Below are positions 1 through 10,400 of a stretch of 64,000 bases of DNA, one piece after another (position 1 is the first letter of the stretch; every line of letters begins with the position of its first letter). A model generated the notes under the pieces. It was not told where the DNA came from and made no database searches. It worked only from the letters and a program-made list of their open reading frames with translations. The stretch is from Eucommia ulmoides. Its lineage: Eukaryota; Streptophyta; Magnoliopsida; Garryales; Eucommiaceae. Location of the stretch: positions 23,147,577 through 23,211,576 of the forward strand of contig CM028338.1 of assembly GCA_016647705.1 (NCBI GenBank), given 5' to 3'. A program made the position numbers and the translations under genes.

Positions 1-477
1 ACAGGCTTCGACAGGGTAACAAGGGATAAACATATAACATCGTAAGTTTTAAAGGCTCAAGCGATCAAAATAAATGGCTAAATCATATCTCCAGAATTAC
101 CTCGCCTAGGATTTCGCCTTGAATTTTTCCCAAATTAGGTTTTAGAATCCCTATTGTCATGAACTTGGTTAACGGATAATCGGCATCAAATCAATAGATA
201 GCTAGTACGTTGAGTTTAAGTGCTCGTGCATGTTAGGATCCACAATAACTTTTATCACAACGAAACGTCAATCACACAAAACACACATGAATGGGCATTA
301 CACATAACCACGATAAACAACTAGGGGATAATATCATCATCGGGTAATGGTCCAGATGAACTACAAAACTCAGCACACAACAACTACAAACATACTACAA
401 ACATAAACATACTAATAGTAAACTAAACAAACATGCATACAGTTAAACAATAAAATATAATAGCATACTACACATCA

Positions 478-494
478 CCCCCAAACTTAAAATG
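478..494 (-). other. Internal polypurine-like motif of element Z
   Basis: Minus strand reads TTTTAAGTTTGGGGGTG. The same motif occurs three times in the 3' part of each related element here; only the last copy abuts the LTR and is the expected plus-strand primer. Confidence 0.5.
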
Positions 495-664
495 GACAGT
501 GTTCACAATGACCCAATCATCAATCTCAACATTTAGCATGCATTATTGTGACAAATGGGGTTTAGAACACGTACTTGGGAGGCAAGACAATCTCGCCTCC
601 GAATGAAGTCGGCGGTGATGGATCTAATTTATTTGAGACTTGGGTTGCCTCTCAAGAAGTGCTT

Positions 665-982
665 GGTTTATTGTCCTCAGCCTGACATGGAGAATAGCTT
701 ATCAAAGAGCAGCTTCCGCCCATAGTATATGTCATACAACACAACGTATGGGTCTTGATTCAGAACGCCCTCAAGATTGGCGAGATTTGGCATTGTAAGG
801 CTCGAGCTCTCAACAATAGTCATTTCCGGTATATTTTCTTGGTTGCCCTGGATGAACGATGCTAGAAGTAGTGGAGAACAAGTGAGCCACATCGAATCTT
901 CGTAGATGTGATAGTCTTGGATTGGTGGTGGCATCACAATGTGGATCTCTAATGGTGAAGAATCAGAATCTTTGATCCACTC
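665..982 (-). other. Post-gag tail ORF of element Z
   Basis: An 86-codon open frame (937-677) contains LANLEGVL and ends MSG. The same LANLEGVL...MSG segment ends the short ORF at 47930-48157 in element A. The conserved untranslated motif GGAGGCAACCCAA follows immediately in both. This is therefore a conserved tail where the deletion joined gag to the region after pol; whether it is translated is unknown. Confidence 0.45.
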
Positions 983-989
983 TTAGGTT

Positions 990-1696
990 TTCTCCTCAGT
1001 AGAATCATCATCATAAAATGCACCCAAGTTCCTCCCAGTTGTTTTCGGTTCCTCATGGTGGCTTTCAATGCATGTGGCATTTGTGTCTCTCAATGCCACC
1101 GCATCTAAGTCGATCTCAGTAAAGCAAATGAGCTTACCGATTTGAGTCTGAATAGACATTACGGTCACATCAATTTCAGTACAGGTCGTCTCAATATTGT
1201 CAAGACGAACCTCATGCTCGTTGAGTCAGTCATTCGTCTCCCTTCAGAAAGCCTGAGTCTCCCCCATAAATTTAGCGAACATTTCCTTAAAGGTGGGGGA
1301 AAGCTCCTCTTGTTGGTCCAAAGTGTCAATCCATAGCGCCAAAATGGTGAAACTATCCTCCAAACTTTGGTAGCTTGTTGAATAATTCCAACTGGAAAAA
1401 TCATACTCCGCCATGTCTTCCACTACCCGATAGGCTTCGTCCGCGGTTAGTTGGTCGAAAGAGGTGGTACCGTTTCCTCCTTCAACCCATGTTCTGGTTG
1501 TGGCTAGTAACCCATCGAGGAAGTTCAGTAGTTGACACTCTCTCCGAAAACGATGATTGGGGAACCGAAATAGCAGCTCCTTGTATTGATCCCAAGAACA
1601 ATAAAACGACTCAAAATCCTGTTGAAAGAAATACAACAATACTTGTTGATCTAGCATCTTCAAGTACCCTGGATGAAAAACAAAAATTATAAACAA
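990..1696 (-). pseudogene. Athila-type gag remnant of element Z
   Basis: The open stretch 1696-1244 includes the gag signature FDQLTADEAYRVVEDMA. This corresponds to the 'TPEEA..LLEEMA' block of plant Ty3/gypsy gag, and matches the better-kept gag at 61426-61872 in this window. After an in-frame stop following ETQAF the homology continues downstream (RETND, stop, LNEHEVRLDNIETTC), matching RETNNLLNKHEIRLDSINTTC-type sequence in the element at the right end. At least two stops break the frame. The capsid N-terminal half is missing or unrecognisable. Confidence 0.75.
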
Positions 1697-1760
1697 AATA
1701 AATGCCTACATGAAAATCAAGTTATTTGCTCCCAATATCAACAACAATCTAAAAACCAAT

Positions 1761-1777
1761 CCCTAGCAATGGTGCCA
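1761..1777 (-). other. Primer-binding site of element Z
   Basis: Minus-strand sequence TGGCACCATTGCTAGGG, six bases after the LTR end. It matches, with substitutions, the Athila-type site TGGCGCCGTTGCCGGGGA, which is complementary to the 3' end of plant tRNA-Asp (known for the family). Confidence 0.75.
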
Positions 1778-1783
1778 AAAACT

Positions 1784-3154
1784 TGGTAGCGCGGAATTAC
1801 GTCTCTACTTTCACCGTAAGTATATAGGTCAAGTTTTAGTATATATTGCGAAGAATAGGGGTTGTCGTATCCACAAGGATTGGATTAGATTGTCGCTAAG
1901 TACAACAATTATCATAACCGAATTTTATTTAGGCGATAAAAAATAGGTTTTTGTTTATGAAAATAAAATACTAATCTAATTAACTAATTAAACTAATTAT
2001 ACTATAATACTAATATGAGACGTTTAGGGGAATGGATTATCTAGAGATTAACTTCATTTACTTAAATGTGTTTGATTTCGTCTAATTTACATTAACATAA
2101 TTCGACCTATCTGACCATCTCGGTATCGTAAACTCACTCACTACCTCTCCCAAGTGTAAAGTGAATGAATATGTGATTTCATGTCAACGCCGAAGTCTCC
2201 CTCGAGCGTCTATACGAAATTTGGTCATATGAGTCTCACCCCAATGTCATGCATTGCACACTTTCTAACGCCCTCCCGGGTCATTAGACCATCGTGTTGT
2301 GTTTAAACCCTAGTCCGAATTTGAGGTTACCTCTCTCGAGTGTCAAACCCCAATTTCTCAATATATCATAACAAGCATATAAAGGAAATTAAAGAATCGT
2401 AAACACAATCGAATAACGAAGAACAACCGTTAACGAAACACAATTCAAACAAACAACATTTTCATAAACTATATTAATCCCACAGATAATTCATGTTTAG
2501 CTAATGGTCATAACCACATATACAACAACAAACAAGCTAAACATGCTCAAACAAACTACCAAAGTTAAGAAATAAAACGATAAATGAAAGAGACTAGCCG
2601 TTATCCGAAGAATCGACGCTAAAATCGCTCTGAGATTGTTCCCTCTTCTTGAAAATGTGATCTTCTCCTTTGGTTGTGTTGAGCACACCAAAATCTCCCC
2701 TCAAAATGTCTCTCTCTTGGTTCTATCTTCAAAAATAGAGGAGGAAGGATGATAAAAATGGGAACAAAATATCTAAAAAAACACTTTACAGGTGCAGGGC
2801 TAACCGCTGCAGTGGTGGGCATGTCAGTAGGCTTTCTAGCGAGTGACCGCTGCAGTTGTGGTCAAGTAGAACTCTCTGCATTTTGACCGCTTCAGTGGTG
2901 AAAATGCAGCAACTCTTTGCACCTTGACCGCTGCAGCGGTGGAGCTACAGATGCTGGAAAGCCTTTTTGCTTGTTTTTCGACCGTTCTTCCACTGCCATT
3001 CCACCAATTAACTTGATTTTCAACCGTTTTAGCTCTTTTTCGTCCCAAACACTTGATTTATACAAAAACAAATTAAAACAAACTAAATCACTATAAAAAT
3101 ACTCAAAAACAACCAAATTCGGTTTGGAAATAAATGGATAAATTTCACCTATCA
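1784..3154 (-). repeat. 5' LTR of element Z (1371 bp)
   Basis: On the minus strand it starts TGATAGGTGAAATT and ends GCTACCA, next to a primer-binding site. It shares the start motif and the conserved leader module with all other Athila-type LTRs in this window. Its U3 palindromes (about 2800-2945) have the core CTGCAG (PstI site) rather than the CCTAGG seen in the right-hand elements. Confidence 0.85.
2134..2288 (-). promoter_or_regulatory. Conserved RNA-hairpin module in LTR of element Z
   Basis: Minus strand carries hairpin H2 (about 2264-2288): arms TCTAAT / GTTAGA around a loop with CCCGGG. Hairpin H4 (2134-2168) has arms TCATTCACT / AGTGAGTGA, all nine pairs possible with one G-U, and loop TTACACTTGGGAGAGGT. 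The stem differs from the other LTRs at both strands while pairing is kept. Confidence 0.65.
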
Positions 3155-4671
3155 ACCACTCCCCTAAACTAGGTATGTTTCTTAACAATGCTTCAATCTT
3201 GTCTTAAATATGTGTATTTTTCTTGTACATAGCATGATCATGTAGTTTTCATACTTAGATTTCATGTACATAACATATATAACACATATTCAAGTAAAAA
3301 ACAGTAAAACTATGTCATATTCATCAAACCATATCAAAACTATCCAAAATCACGTCAAGAACATCAATAATGTCCAAAAACATGTTAAGAACATGTGAGA
3401 ACAAAAAATATCCAAGAACATGTGAGGATCATACACAAAACATCTATGACACCATAAGTTGTGCATAGTCTCTAAGATTCTCTCATGAACACATCAAACT
3501 GAACTCTATTAACTGTTAATCTAACCATATACTATTAATAATTGGCTTTACTTTATGCTAACCATCAAGATTACAACTTGGCACTAAGTCTTCAGGCTAG
3601 TGGATTGGCACCTTATATATATATTACACAGTCGAGACCCTTGTGCCTAAAAATTTGGGATAAAAGGAGGACCTCTATTCCTTTGGAGATATGTGTGCAC
3701 CTTCTTCAGAAATGTTCTTGATTTTCTTAGTTACGAGTTGGACTGGCATATATACTATGTATTTTCTTTCTTTTTAAAATAACAACTCAAAAACAAACAT
3801 TAATCTTGTCTAAACAAATGAGCTCAGTTGCGGTGTTCTCGACAAAATCAAAGAGATTGTTCACGATATCATTGTATGATTCATATCTTGTCTAATAATA
3901 AAATAAAATTAGTTTGACATTGCATGAATGAACTATGTGTTGACCTGATTCTCAGTTATTTGAGATACATAGGCAACCCACATCTGGGTTCGGTCACCTA
4001 TTCAATAAAAATCAGTTCATCTCGAACAATAGAACTACTTGTCGACTTGATTCCGCATGTTTACTGAGATGCATAGGCAATCTTTACCAAGTTCGATCAT
4101 AAAAAATACCAAAAATATTTTCAATGTTTATTTATTGTCATTGGGTGTCGCTGATTAGTTGATAACATTTGTTGTTTTCATTACATATAAAAATGCATAA
4201 AAAAGACAAAAATATAAAATTAGGAATTATTTTGTTAACCAAAATCAAAGGAAATGACTTGGATTTTGTTTAAAAATGAACATTTATTTAAACTGAGGTA
4301 CTGTCTTCCGACGGGTGTCTTAGGGTGTATAAAACTTTTCGGAGCATAACTGACCCCCAAACTTAAAGAAATCTCTGTTACAAGACCTTTACGAGTCAAA
4401 ATACAAATTATTTTCAAAACAAAAAATGAATTTCTAAAATCCTAGTGACTTAACACACTATTTAACCCATGCTAGGTGGCGACTCTTTTTAAAACATAAT
4501 TCCCGACCCAAAGAAAGTTTTCAAAATCGACACCTAGAAAAGCCCTTGAAAACCATTTTTAAAAAATGAACGGATTTGTAGGATTTCGAGAGGGAGGGAG
4601 GAAAACCTTTTTTCCTCTTCTTCCAGATCTCTACTTCATCTGCTTTCAACAAAATCCGGAGTGCGTCAGGT
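3155..4671 (+). repeat. Tat/Ogre-like LTR, 3' portion (copy iv)
   Basis: This is the reverse complement of the sequence at 32846-34160 plus the start of 39833-40040, so it is the same LTR family in opposite orientation. It ends near GAGTGCGTCA; the corresponding end at 32846 reads GGGGTGCGACA and is followed by a TGGCGACTCCACT primer site, typical of Tat-lineage gypsy elements. The LTR start lies left of the window because element Z is inserted in it. No coding sequence. Confidence 0.75.
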
Positions 4672-4825
4672 AGTCATACATAGAACAATATTCAACTCCT
4701 CATGATGCCTGTTAAACATGACAAACTAATCTGTAACTGATTGCATGGCTTGTTGAAGCTGGAAGTACTCGATCAATAAGTTATACATTCTGGTAAAATT
4801 ACTGGAATATAACACGAAGATATTC
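4672..4825. other. Unassigned spacer
   Basis: AT-rich DNA between the Tat LTR end and the copia gag fragment. Nothing recognisable. Confidence 0.4.
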
Positions 4826-5062
4826 TCATATTGTTTTACACGTACCTAGATTAGTACAGACATCAGGAACTTGAGGCTCTATCAAATTCCAAAACAACGC
4901 TACAATCTGCGCATCAACTGGAATCCATTTCTTATACTTCTTATCATCTTTTGTCGGTGTAGATTGTGTGAGATGACAGTGTTTCCCTTGTCCGATAAGG
5001 GCTACTTTCACAACCTTGGACCCATTTAACTTGCGGGTTGTTAAGGGTTGGGGTTGAGCCAT
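4826..5062 (-). pseudogene. Ty1/copia gag N-terminal fragment
   Basis: The 78-codon frame reads TTRKLNGSKVVKVALIGQGK...KKYKKWIPVDAQIVALFWN. This is the N-terminal part of copia gag (UBN2-type region: 'RKLNG.NYLQWS...GRGK...W...N..V..WLWNS.EP'). The tryptophan-serine segment after RKLNG is missing and no protease, integrase or RT follows. It is isolated between a Tat LTR and low-complexity DNA, so it is best read as a stranded fragment rather than a host gene. Confidence 0.65.
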
Positions 5063-5157
5063 TGACGTTAGTGTCTGTCAATACAACAATTGACTAGGGA
5101 AAAAATTGGATAAGAAAAATAAACAAACAAGAACAAGTGTAGAACTTTAATATGAGA

Positions 5158-5276
5158 AGTTCTTTTTTTCTTTTCTTTTCTTTTCTTTTCCTTTCTTTTT
5201 CTCTCTCTTTTTTTAATACATTGATAAAAAAGAAAAAGAAAAAAAGAAAAAAAAAAAAAAGGAATAGAAAAAGGAA
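5158..5276. repeat. Pyrimidine tract followed by purine tract
   Basis: About 55 bases almost wholly T and C (5158-5212) are followed, after a dozen bases, by about 50 bases almost wholly A and G (5226-5276). The two tracts can pair as an imperfect long hairpin. Open frames over it (for example 5152-5355 on the plus strand) are low-complexity artefacts. Confidence 0.8.
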
Positions 5277-7275
5277 GTTATTGTTCGGAACTCAGTTTAT
5301 TGGTCCGGAAGGGCTATTGTGTTGTGGTAGTGGGAAAAGAATCAAGTGGAGCTAGCAAAGGATGGAACATAATCAACAAGCACCTTAGACGACGGCGGAG
5401 ACGACGAAGATGGTCAGAGCACTAGCAGTGAGCGTCGGAACAGCGGACGCCGAACGACGACAATGATGAGCGTCGGAACAGTGGTGAAGTCGGACGCACT
5501 GGACGCCGGAGGCAAAGTAGGATTGGGGTTGGGTGGTACCGGATCTGACGATGATGATGATTGCTGCGATGGGATCTGCTACGTCGGCGCAATTAGGTTT
5601 AGGATATGGTGGCATATTTAGGGTTTGATAAGAGATTTTTTTTTTTTTTTCCCGAAAACGAAGAAGGGGATAGAACGGGAAAAATATTATAGACAAATGG
5701 AAGAATAAAACTATGGAATTAATTTTCCATCGTATCTCCTCTTGATACAATGCTAAAGTAAAGTAAAAGGACAGTAGAAAAAGAATGAGACAATTTAATT
5801 ATTGTGTTAACCTCTCTCACTATTTATAATAAAAATAAGAAAATGATACCGAAAATCCAAATCACTATTGAAAATTCTAAACAATTTGGAAAGGACGTAA
5901 ATACCCCTTTAACAATTAGATATGAACAAGCTTTTATTTCTTTTTATTTTTGTCTACTTATATGTAAGTATATTTCATGTCTACTACCATGAAGATCATA
6001 AATTGATGCCCTCAAGATTCACGCTTGTCTTATGTTCTCTATGCAAGATCTTATATCATATTTATCCTCCAAAAAATTTCTTCAAGAACACAATCACCTT
6101 ATGGTTGGATTTAAAATTAATGATGAGGAAAATACATTTGTTTTAAAATGAATTTTCTTTTCTTTTGGTCATCTTTTTTATTGTTCACATGCAATTACCG
6201 CCTCCCGAACCTGCTGTGATAAAGAAAGCTGTGAATCGTTTCTTAGAGGTTGGGTTTTATTAGTAGCCTCCAATTGGCTTATGGAAGACAAACAAAAGTT
6301 TCAATTACTTAAAAAGATCCCAAAGGACATGATAAAGAAAAACTACATCTTCAAAAGTTTGTTGAATGAATAGAACGACCAATTTATTGTTCAATTTTAT
6401 TCTCTTAACTTGTTTTTTCAAGTTGTTTTTTTTATTATTACTATTATGGACAACCATGTATTTTGTTTTTTTTGGACAATCATTGAGTGTTTATGGGCAA
6501 TCGTGTTTTATTTGATTTGAAGAATCTTCATTTACTTATATTGTTCTTGCGCTGAATTTATTATTTTAAATTATGTTAGCTCGCTGAATTTATTATTTTA
6601 AATTATATCAGCTCGATGTCAATATTTATAGAAACTTAAAATTCAATGGATTTCTAAATTTTACTTACAAATATTTGTCTATCCAAAACAAACGAATTAT
6701 GAAATTACAAGCAAATTATGAAATTACACTATCAATTTTTTCATCTGAAATAATTATCCAAACAAGTGATTTGTAAATGATGGGATTTCAAAATCTAAAA
6801 TTTTGAAATCACATGATTTATAAATTTCAAAAATTTGTCAAATCCCTTACTCAAATGCAACCTAAACGACTTCAATATAATAATTACAAATGAAAAAATA
6901 TAACATTATTTTATCGAAAATAAGACAATTTGAAAAATAGGATAATTTACACAACCACACCATTCCTAACAAGCTCCGTAAAATGAATATTTTGCGACCT
7001 GCTGGTAGGAATAGACTAATATCTCAACCAAGAATAATACAAGGTCAATAGCAATAGACAAAATAAATAAATCAACGAAAGATGCCATCTAATGTCTCCA
7101 CAATATCCCCCCAAAACATATTATTTTAATTTTACTGTCACTATGTACAAAATATTGCACCAAAAGAATTACAGATGTTTTAAAAAATGAAAAGAAATGC
7201 TTGCTCCGTTTAAAAATTCAACTAGAACTTGAATAAATGGAGGAAATAGGAAAAACTAGAAAGTAGGAACAAGTG
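5277..7275. other. Intergenic DNA downstream of the NEK gene
   Basis: 5375-5625 is GC-richer with a repeated GAGCGTCGGAACA and an ORF of doubtful coding value on the minus strand (5750-5385; biased toward I, V, A and P, no family recognised). 6550-6620 holds a short tandem duplication of GCTGAATTTATTATTTTAAA. 6640-6870 is AT-rich and resembles a decayed MITE, without definable ends. No gene supported. Confidence 0.5.
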
Positions 7276-7428
7276 GACCAATACAGTAAAGGGCAGCCCA
7301 GTGCAGGCTCCCACCATTGCCAGGTCCGGGGAGAGTTACATGTACGCAGCCTTACCCCTGTATACAGACAGACTGTTTCCAAGATTTAAACCCAAGACCT
7401 CTATGTCACAATAGACCAATACGATAAA
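7276..7428 (-). mobile_element. Au-type SINE with target-site duplications
   Basis: The body 7291-7413 resembles plant Au SINEs. On the minus strand it has a degenerate B-box-like GGGTTTAAATC, then ACAGTCTGTCTG, GGTAAGGCTGCGTAC, TCCCCGGACC and a terminal GGGCTGCCC (known Au-family landmarks). Flanking direct repeats GACCAATACAGTAAA (7276-7290) and GACCAATACGATAAA (7414-7428) match at 13 of 15 positions and are taken as the target duplication. The copy is truncated at its tRNA-like head. Confidence 0.8.
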
Positions 7429-7476
7429 CAAGAAAATTAGAAAAAACATACTGGCAGAGCAGAAGAAAAGATGTCA

Positions 7477-7484
7477 TTTATTCA
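7477..7484 (-). terminator. AATAAA overlapping the NEK stop codon
   Basis: The minus strand reads TGAATAAA: the stop codon TGA (7484-7482) shares its A with a canonical AATAAA signal. If used it would give a 3'UTR of only a few tens of bases, so other downstream signals are likely used as well. Confidence 0.35.
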
Positions 7485-10400
7485 CGAACTCCGCCCATAG
7501 TCTTCATGCATCATTCCTTTAAGACTTTTCGCCAACCAAATAGCAGTCTCCCTCGGCGAGACCTTATCTTTTCCGAACGGTTTCAAAACAACTGCAAGCT
7601 CTTCTAATCTATTGTGCTGGAGCAAGTCGGCCGACAGTTCAAGTAGCCCTTCCAGTGCCTCTGCTCTCTGCCTGAAAGACTTGACATCTAAAGTTTCTTT
7701 CGCCGGTGCTTCCTCCTCCATTGCAGGAGGATTTGGCTTGGCCAGATCAGGAGATTCGATTTTTTGAACTACTGAGGCAGGATTCCTGAAATCCATTTCC
7801 TTAACTCCAGAATTATCGGTTGGATTTGATTTCAATGTCAGAGTCTCAGAACAACTGGAAGATTTCACAGCCGCTGGTGTACTGGCAAGGTTTTTAATCT
7901 CCAGTTCATCTCTTACTACATTTAGAAGCTTCCCCACGTCCATGTTCCTCTCCATAGTTTCTACAACTGGCTGCTCAGTCCCAACTCGGAAACTACTGTG
8001 ACGTATAACATGGATGACATCACCAAAAGCAGGAGGAAGATGGGCGGCAGCAGCAACTGTTTCAGATGATGGGTGTGGCAACTTTGTTCCGTTATCTGAG
8101 AGAGAATTCTTTTGATTGGATAAAAGAGCAGGAACATTGGAAGAGCTAGCGTTAACAGGAGACGAAAGAAGTTCCTTCACATTAAACTTTTCATCGCCAC
8201 AAGATATGTAACCGAGGTTTGGATGTAGCACTGGATCATGCCTCATACTAGGCCAGTGTATCCGATCACCATCTTTACAAACAACTATTTCTTCTGAAGT
8301 CGTGAATGGGACCTGTGAAGTAACATTTGAACTTACTTTGTCATCATCAGCACTCGTATTCTGAACCTCAACTTGCTCCTGTGAGGTCTCAGCTGAGCAT
8401 TGTATAGATTTGTTCTGGTTTTCATATTTTTCAGTGAACATATTTTCAGCAATTTCAACGTGAGATGCTGAAGAGCTTGGTGGATGTGTTCCTGAGCTTT
8501 CAAGGAGGGTGATCTGCTCATTATCAGGAATTATATGTTCTGTGATGTTACTGAAAGGGGTTGCTGCATCATCACAATGATCAAATCCTTGAATCGACAA
8601 TGACGATGAGACGGAATTGCGGCTATCTGTCTGCATTCCTTTGAAGCCTCCCACTACGGTCTTTTGAGACTCCTGTACTATCATACTTGAAACATGTTTG
8701 AAGTGACCATTGGGCATTGTAATGGGAGTAATTCTTTCAGGCTCATGAGTTATCTCACTCAGACCAACCTTATTATTATTGTTTATGGTATCTGAAACAT
8801 CTAGCCCAGTTTGCTTCATCCTTGCAGGAATCGATGACCGCCTAAACATATTAGGCGGGGTCTTCTGTCTTGGTTTTGCAGGAATCCTATCTTCAGCAAT
8901 ATGTCTAGTCGTCTCAGATGGAGTGATCACCTCATGTCTAGGTTTAGTCTTCATAGAAGACTCAATTACAGTTAACTGCACAAAGAGTTATTTACATAAA
9001 TCATAATAAAAATTTAGCATGCAAGAAATAGGTTTGAGGTAAACATCAGATTAGTACCTCATGCTTCAAAGGTTGCAATCCTTGCATCCGCTTTGCTGAA
9101 TCACTGCTGGCCTTTGCCGGTGCAAGGGGAGGTGCTTCCGCATTAGATTTTGAACCAGGAACAATAGCACATGGTTTTGGCACTTTTGGAGATGCTTCAG
9201 TACTAGTTCTCTGGGCACCTGCTCCCACAGACTTCATGCGGTTGCCCCTCATTGGGGAACTATTTTCTCTAACTTTTCCATCTTTCAGAGCCATCATTAT
9301 ATTTTTTATAGTTTTTGGTTGTTTAGATTCAACAGTTGGCCTTTGTTCATCTTGGAAGGGTTTCCTTGCGTCTTTTTCCTTCACAATGACAGAGAACGTT
9401 TCAGTGCTCTGTTGAACAACATTTTGCATAAGCTGCTCACAGCCAACCTCATCCTCAATAGAAAAATCTGTATCAGTTCCTTTATTTTCACAATTGAACA
9501 CCATTCCTTGACTGGTTTTCTCACTCGAAATGAAACTATCTCTGTCACTGCAAGAACTATTGCTACTTTGGCTGTCAACCATATTTTTTTTACCAGTGTG
9601 CGCTGAAGCAAGAGGCTTTTCAGGGGAAAATGATCCAGGAGGATTGAAAGTTGGTCGGTATTGGTCAACATAAGGTTTCAAATATGGATGCTTCAGGATT
9701 TCAGATGCCTGATGAAAGTTGAATAACTCAGTTAAAATCCCCCCAACAACAAAAATTTCAGAAACTAAGGAAAATATTTTGAAAGAGCATTACGCTGGGT
9801 CGATGTTCAGGATTCTTTCTCAACATGCCTTTGATAAGTGTTTTCCTGAAAATGGGATATTTAACAACTTAATATCTCATGACATTACCTTATGTGGAGT
9901 AAGAAAGAGACAAGTATAAATAAATTGAATATAGAAACCATGTATTCGGTTCATTACAGATATCCAAATGAGGTATTCTATCCTCGGAACAATTCTAAGG
10001 CGGACGAATATTTGTATATTCTTCACGTGCATAGTCTGCCCCATAAGAAAAAACTAATTATGAATTTGTTAAAGATGTAATCTGCCCCAGACCATTTACA
10101 AGCAATGAAAAAAACATCGGACATTGCAAGAGTAGGTCCTATTCCTTGTGCCAGCAATGGTTCTACTTGCTTACTGGCTTATGACTCATTAAGGCGCCTA
10201 CTAATAATATCAGGATTGACAATCCACACCAGTATGGACTGTTAACCAGTCATGACTCTTCCGATTTTATTAGGCCAAATGAATCCCCTATCATACTGAG
10301 TGCTCCAAAGAAATATTGCTCTCTGGACTTTGTCCAGCAAATTTTGGAAAGAAAATTAAGACTACTACAGGCACATGCGAGACAGATGAATTTGTCAGGC

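Larger units (their letters stand above)
1..3154 (-). mobile_element. Athila-like LTR retrotransposon lacking pol (element Z), partial
   Basis: Read on the minus strand this is a 5' LTR (3154 to 1784), a primer-binding site, a gag remnant and a 3' untranslated tail that runs off the window start. The tail matches, in order, the tails of the elements at 34161-39827, 46043-51432 and 53127-62713. No protease, reverse transcriptase or integrase is present between gag and tail, so the element could only have moved with enzymes supplied by relatives. It sits inside a Tat-like LTR that resumes at 3155; the other end is outside the window, so a target duplication cannot be tested. Confidence 0.8.

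Noticed and set aside
4826-5062. Possible host gene first exon (good donor-like CTAG/GTACGTG near its end)
   Set aside because: The protein is a copia gag N-terminus and the gag homology continues through the supposed donor.
5385-5750. 121-codon minus-strand ORF near the left copia fragment
   Set aside because: Biased composition, built partly on a poly-T tract and repeated GAGCGTCGGAACA; no domain and no convincing splice partners.
6640-6870. Possible MITE in AT-rich DNA
   Set aside because: The style resembles MITE sequence, but I could not define matching inverted ends or a target duplication.
9719-10080. Plus-strand ORFs in the first part of the giant NEK intron
   Set aside because: They overlap a NEK exon on the opposite strand and AT-rich intron; no homology.
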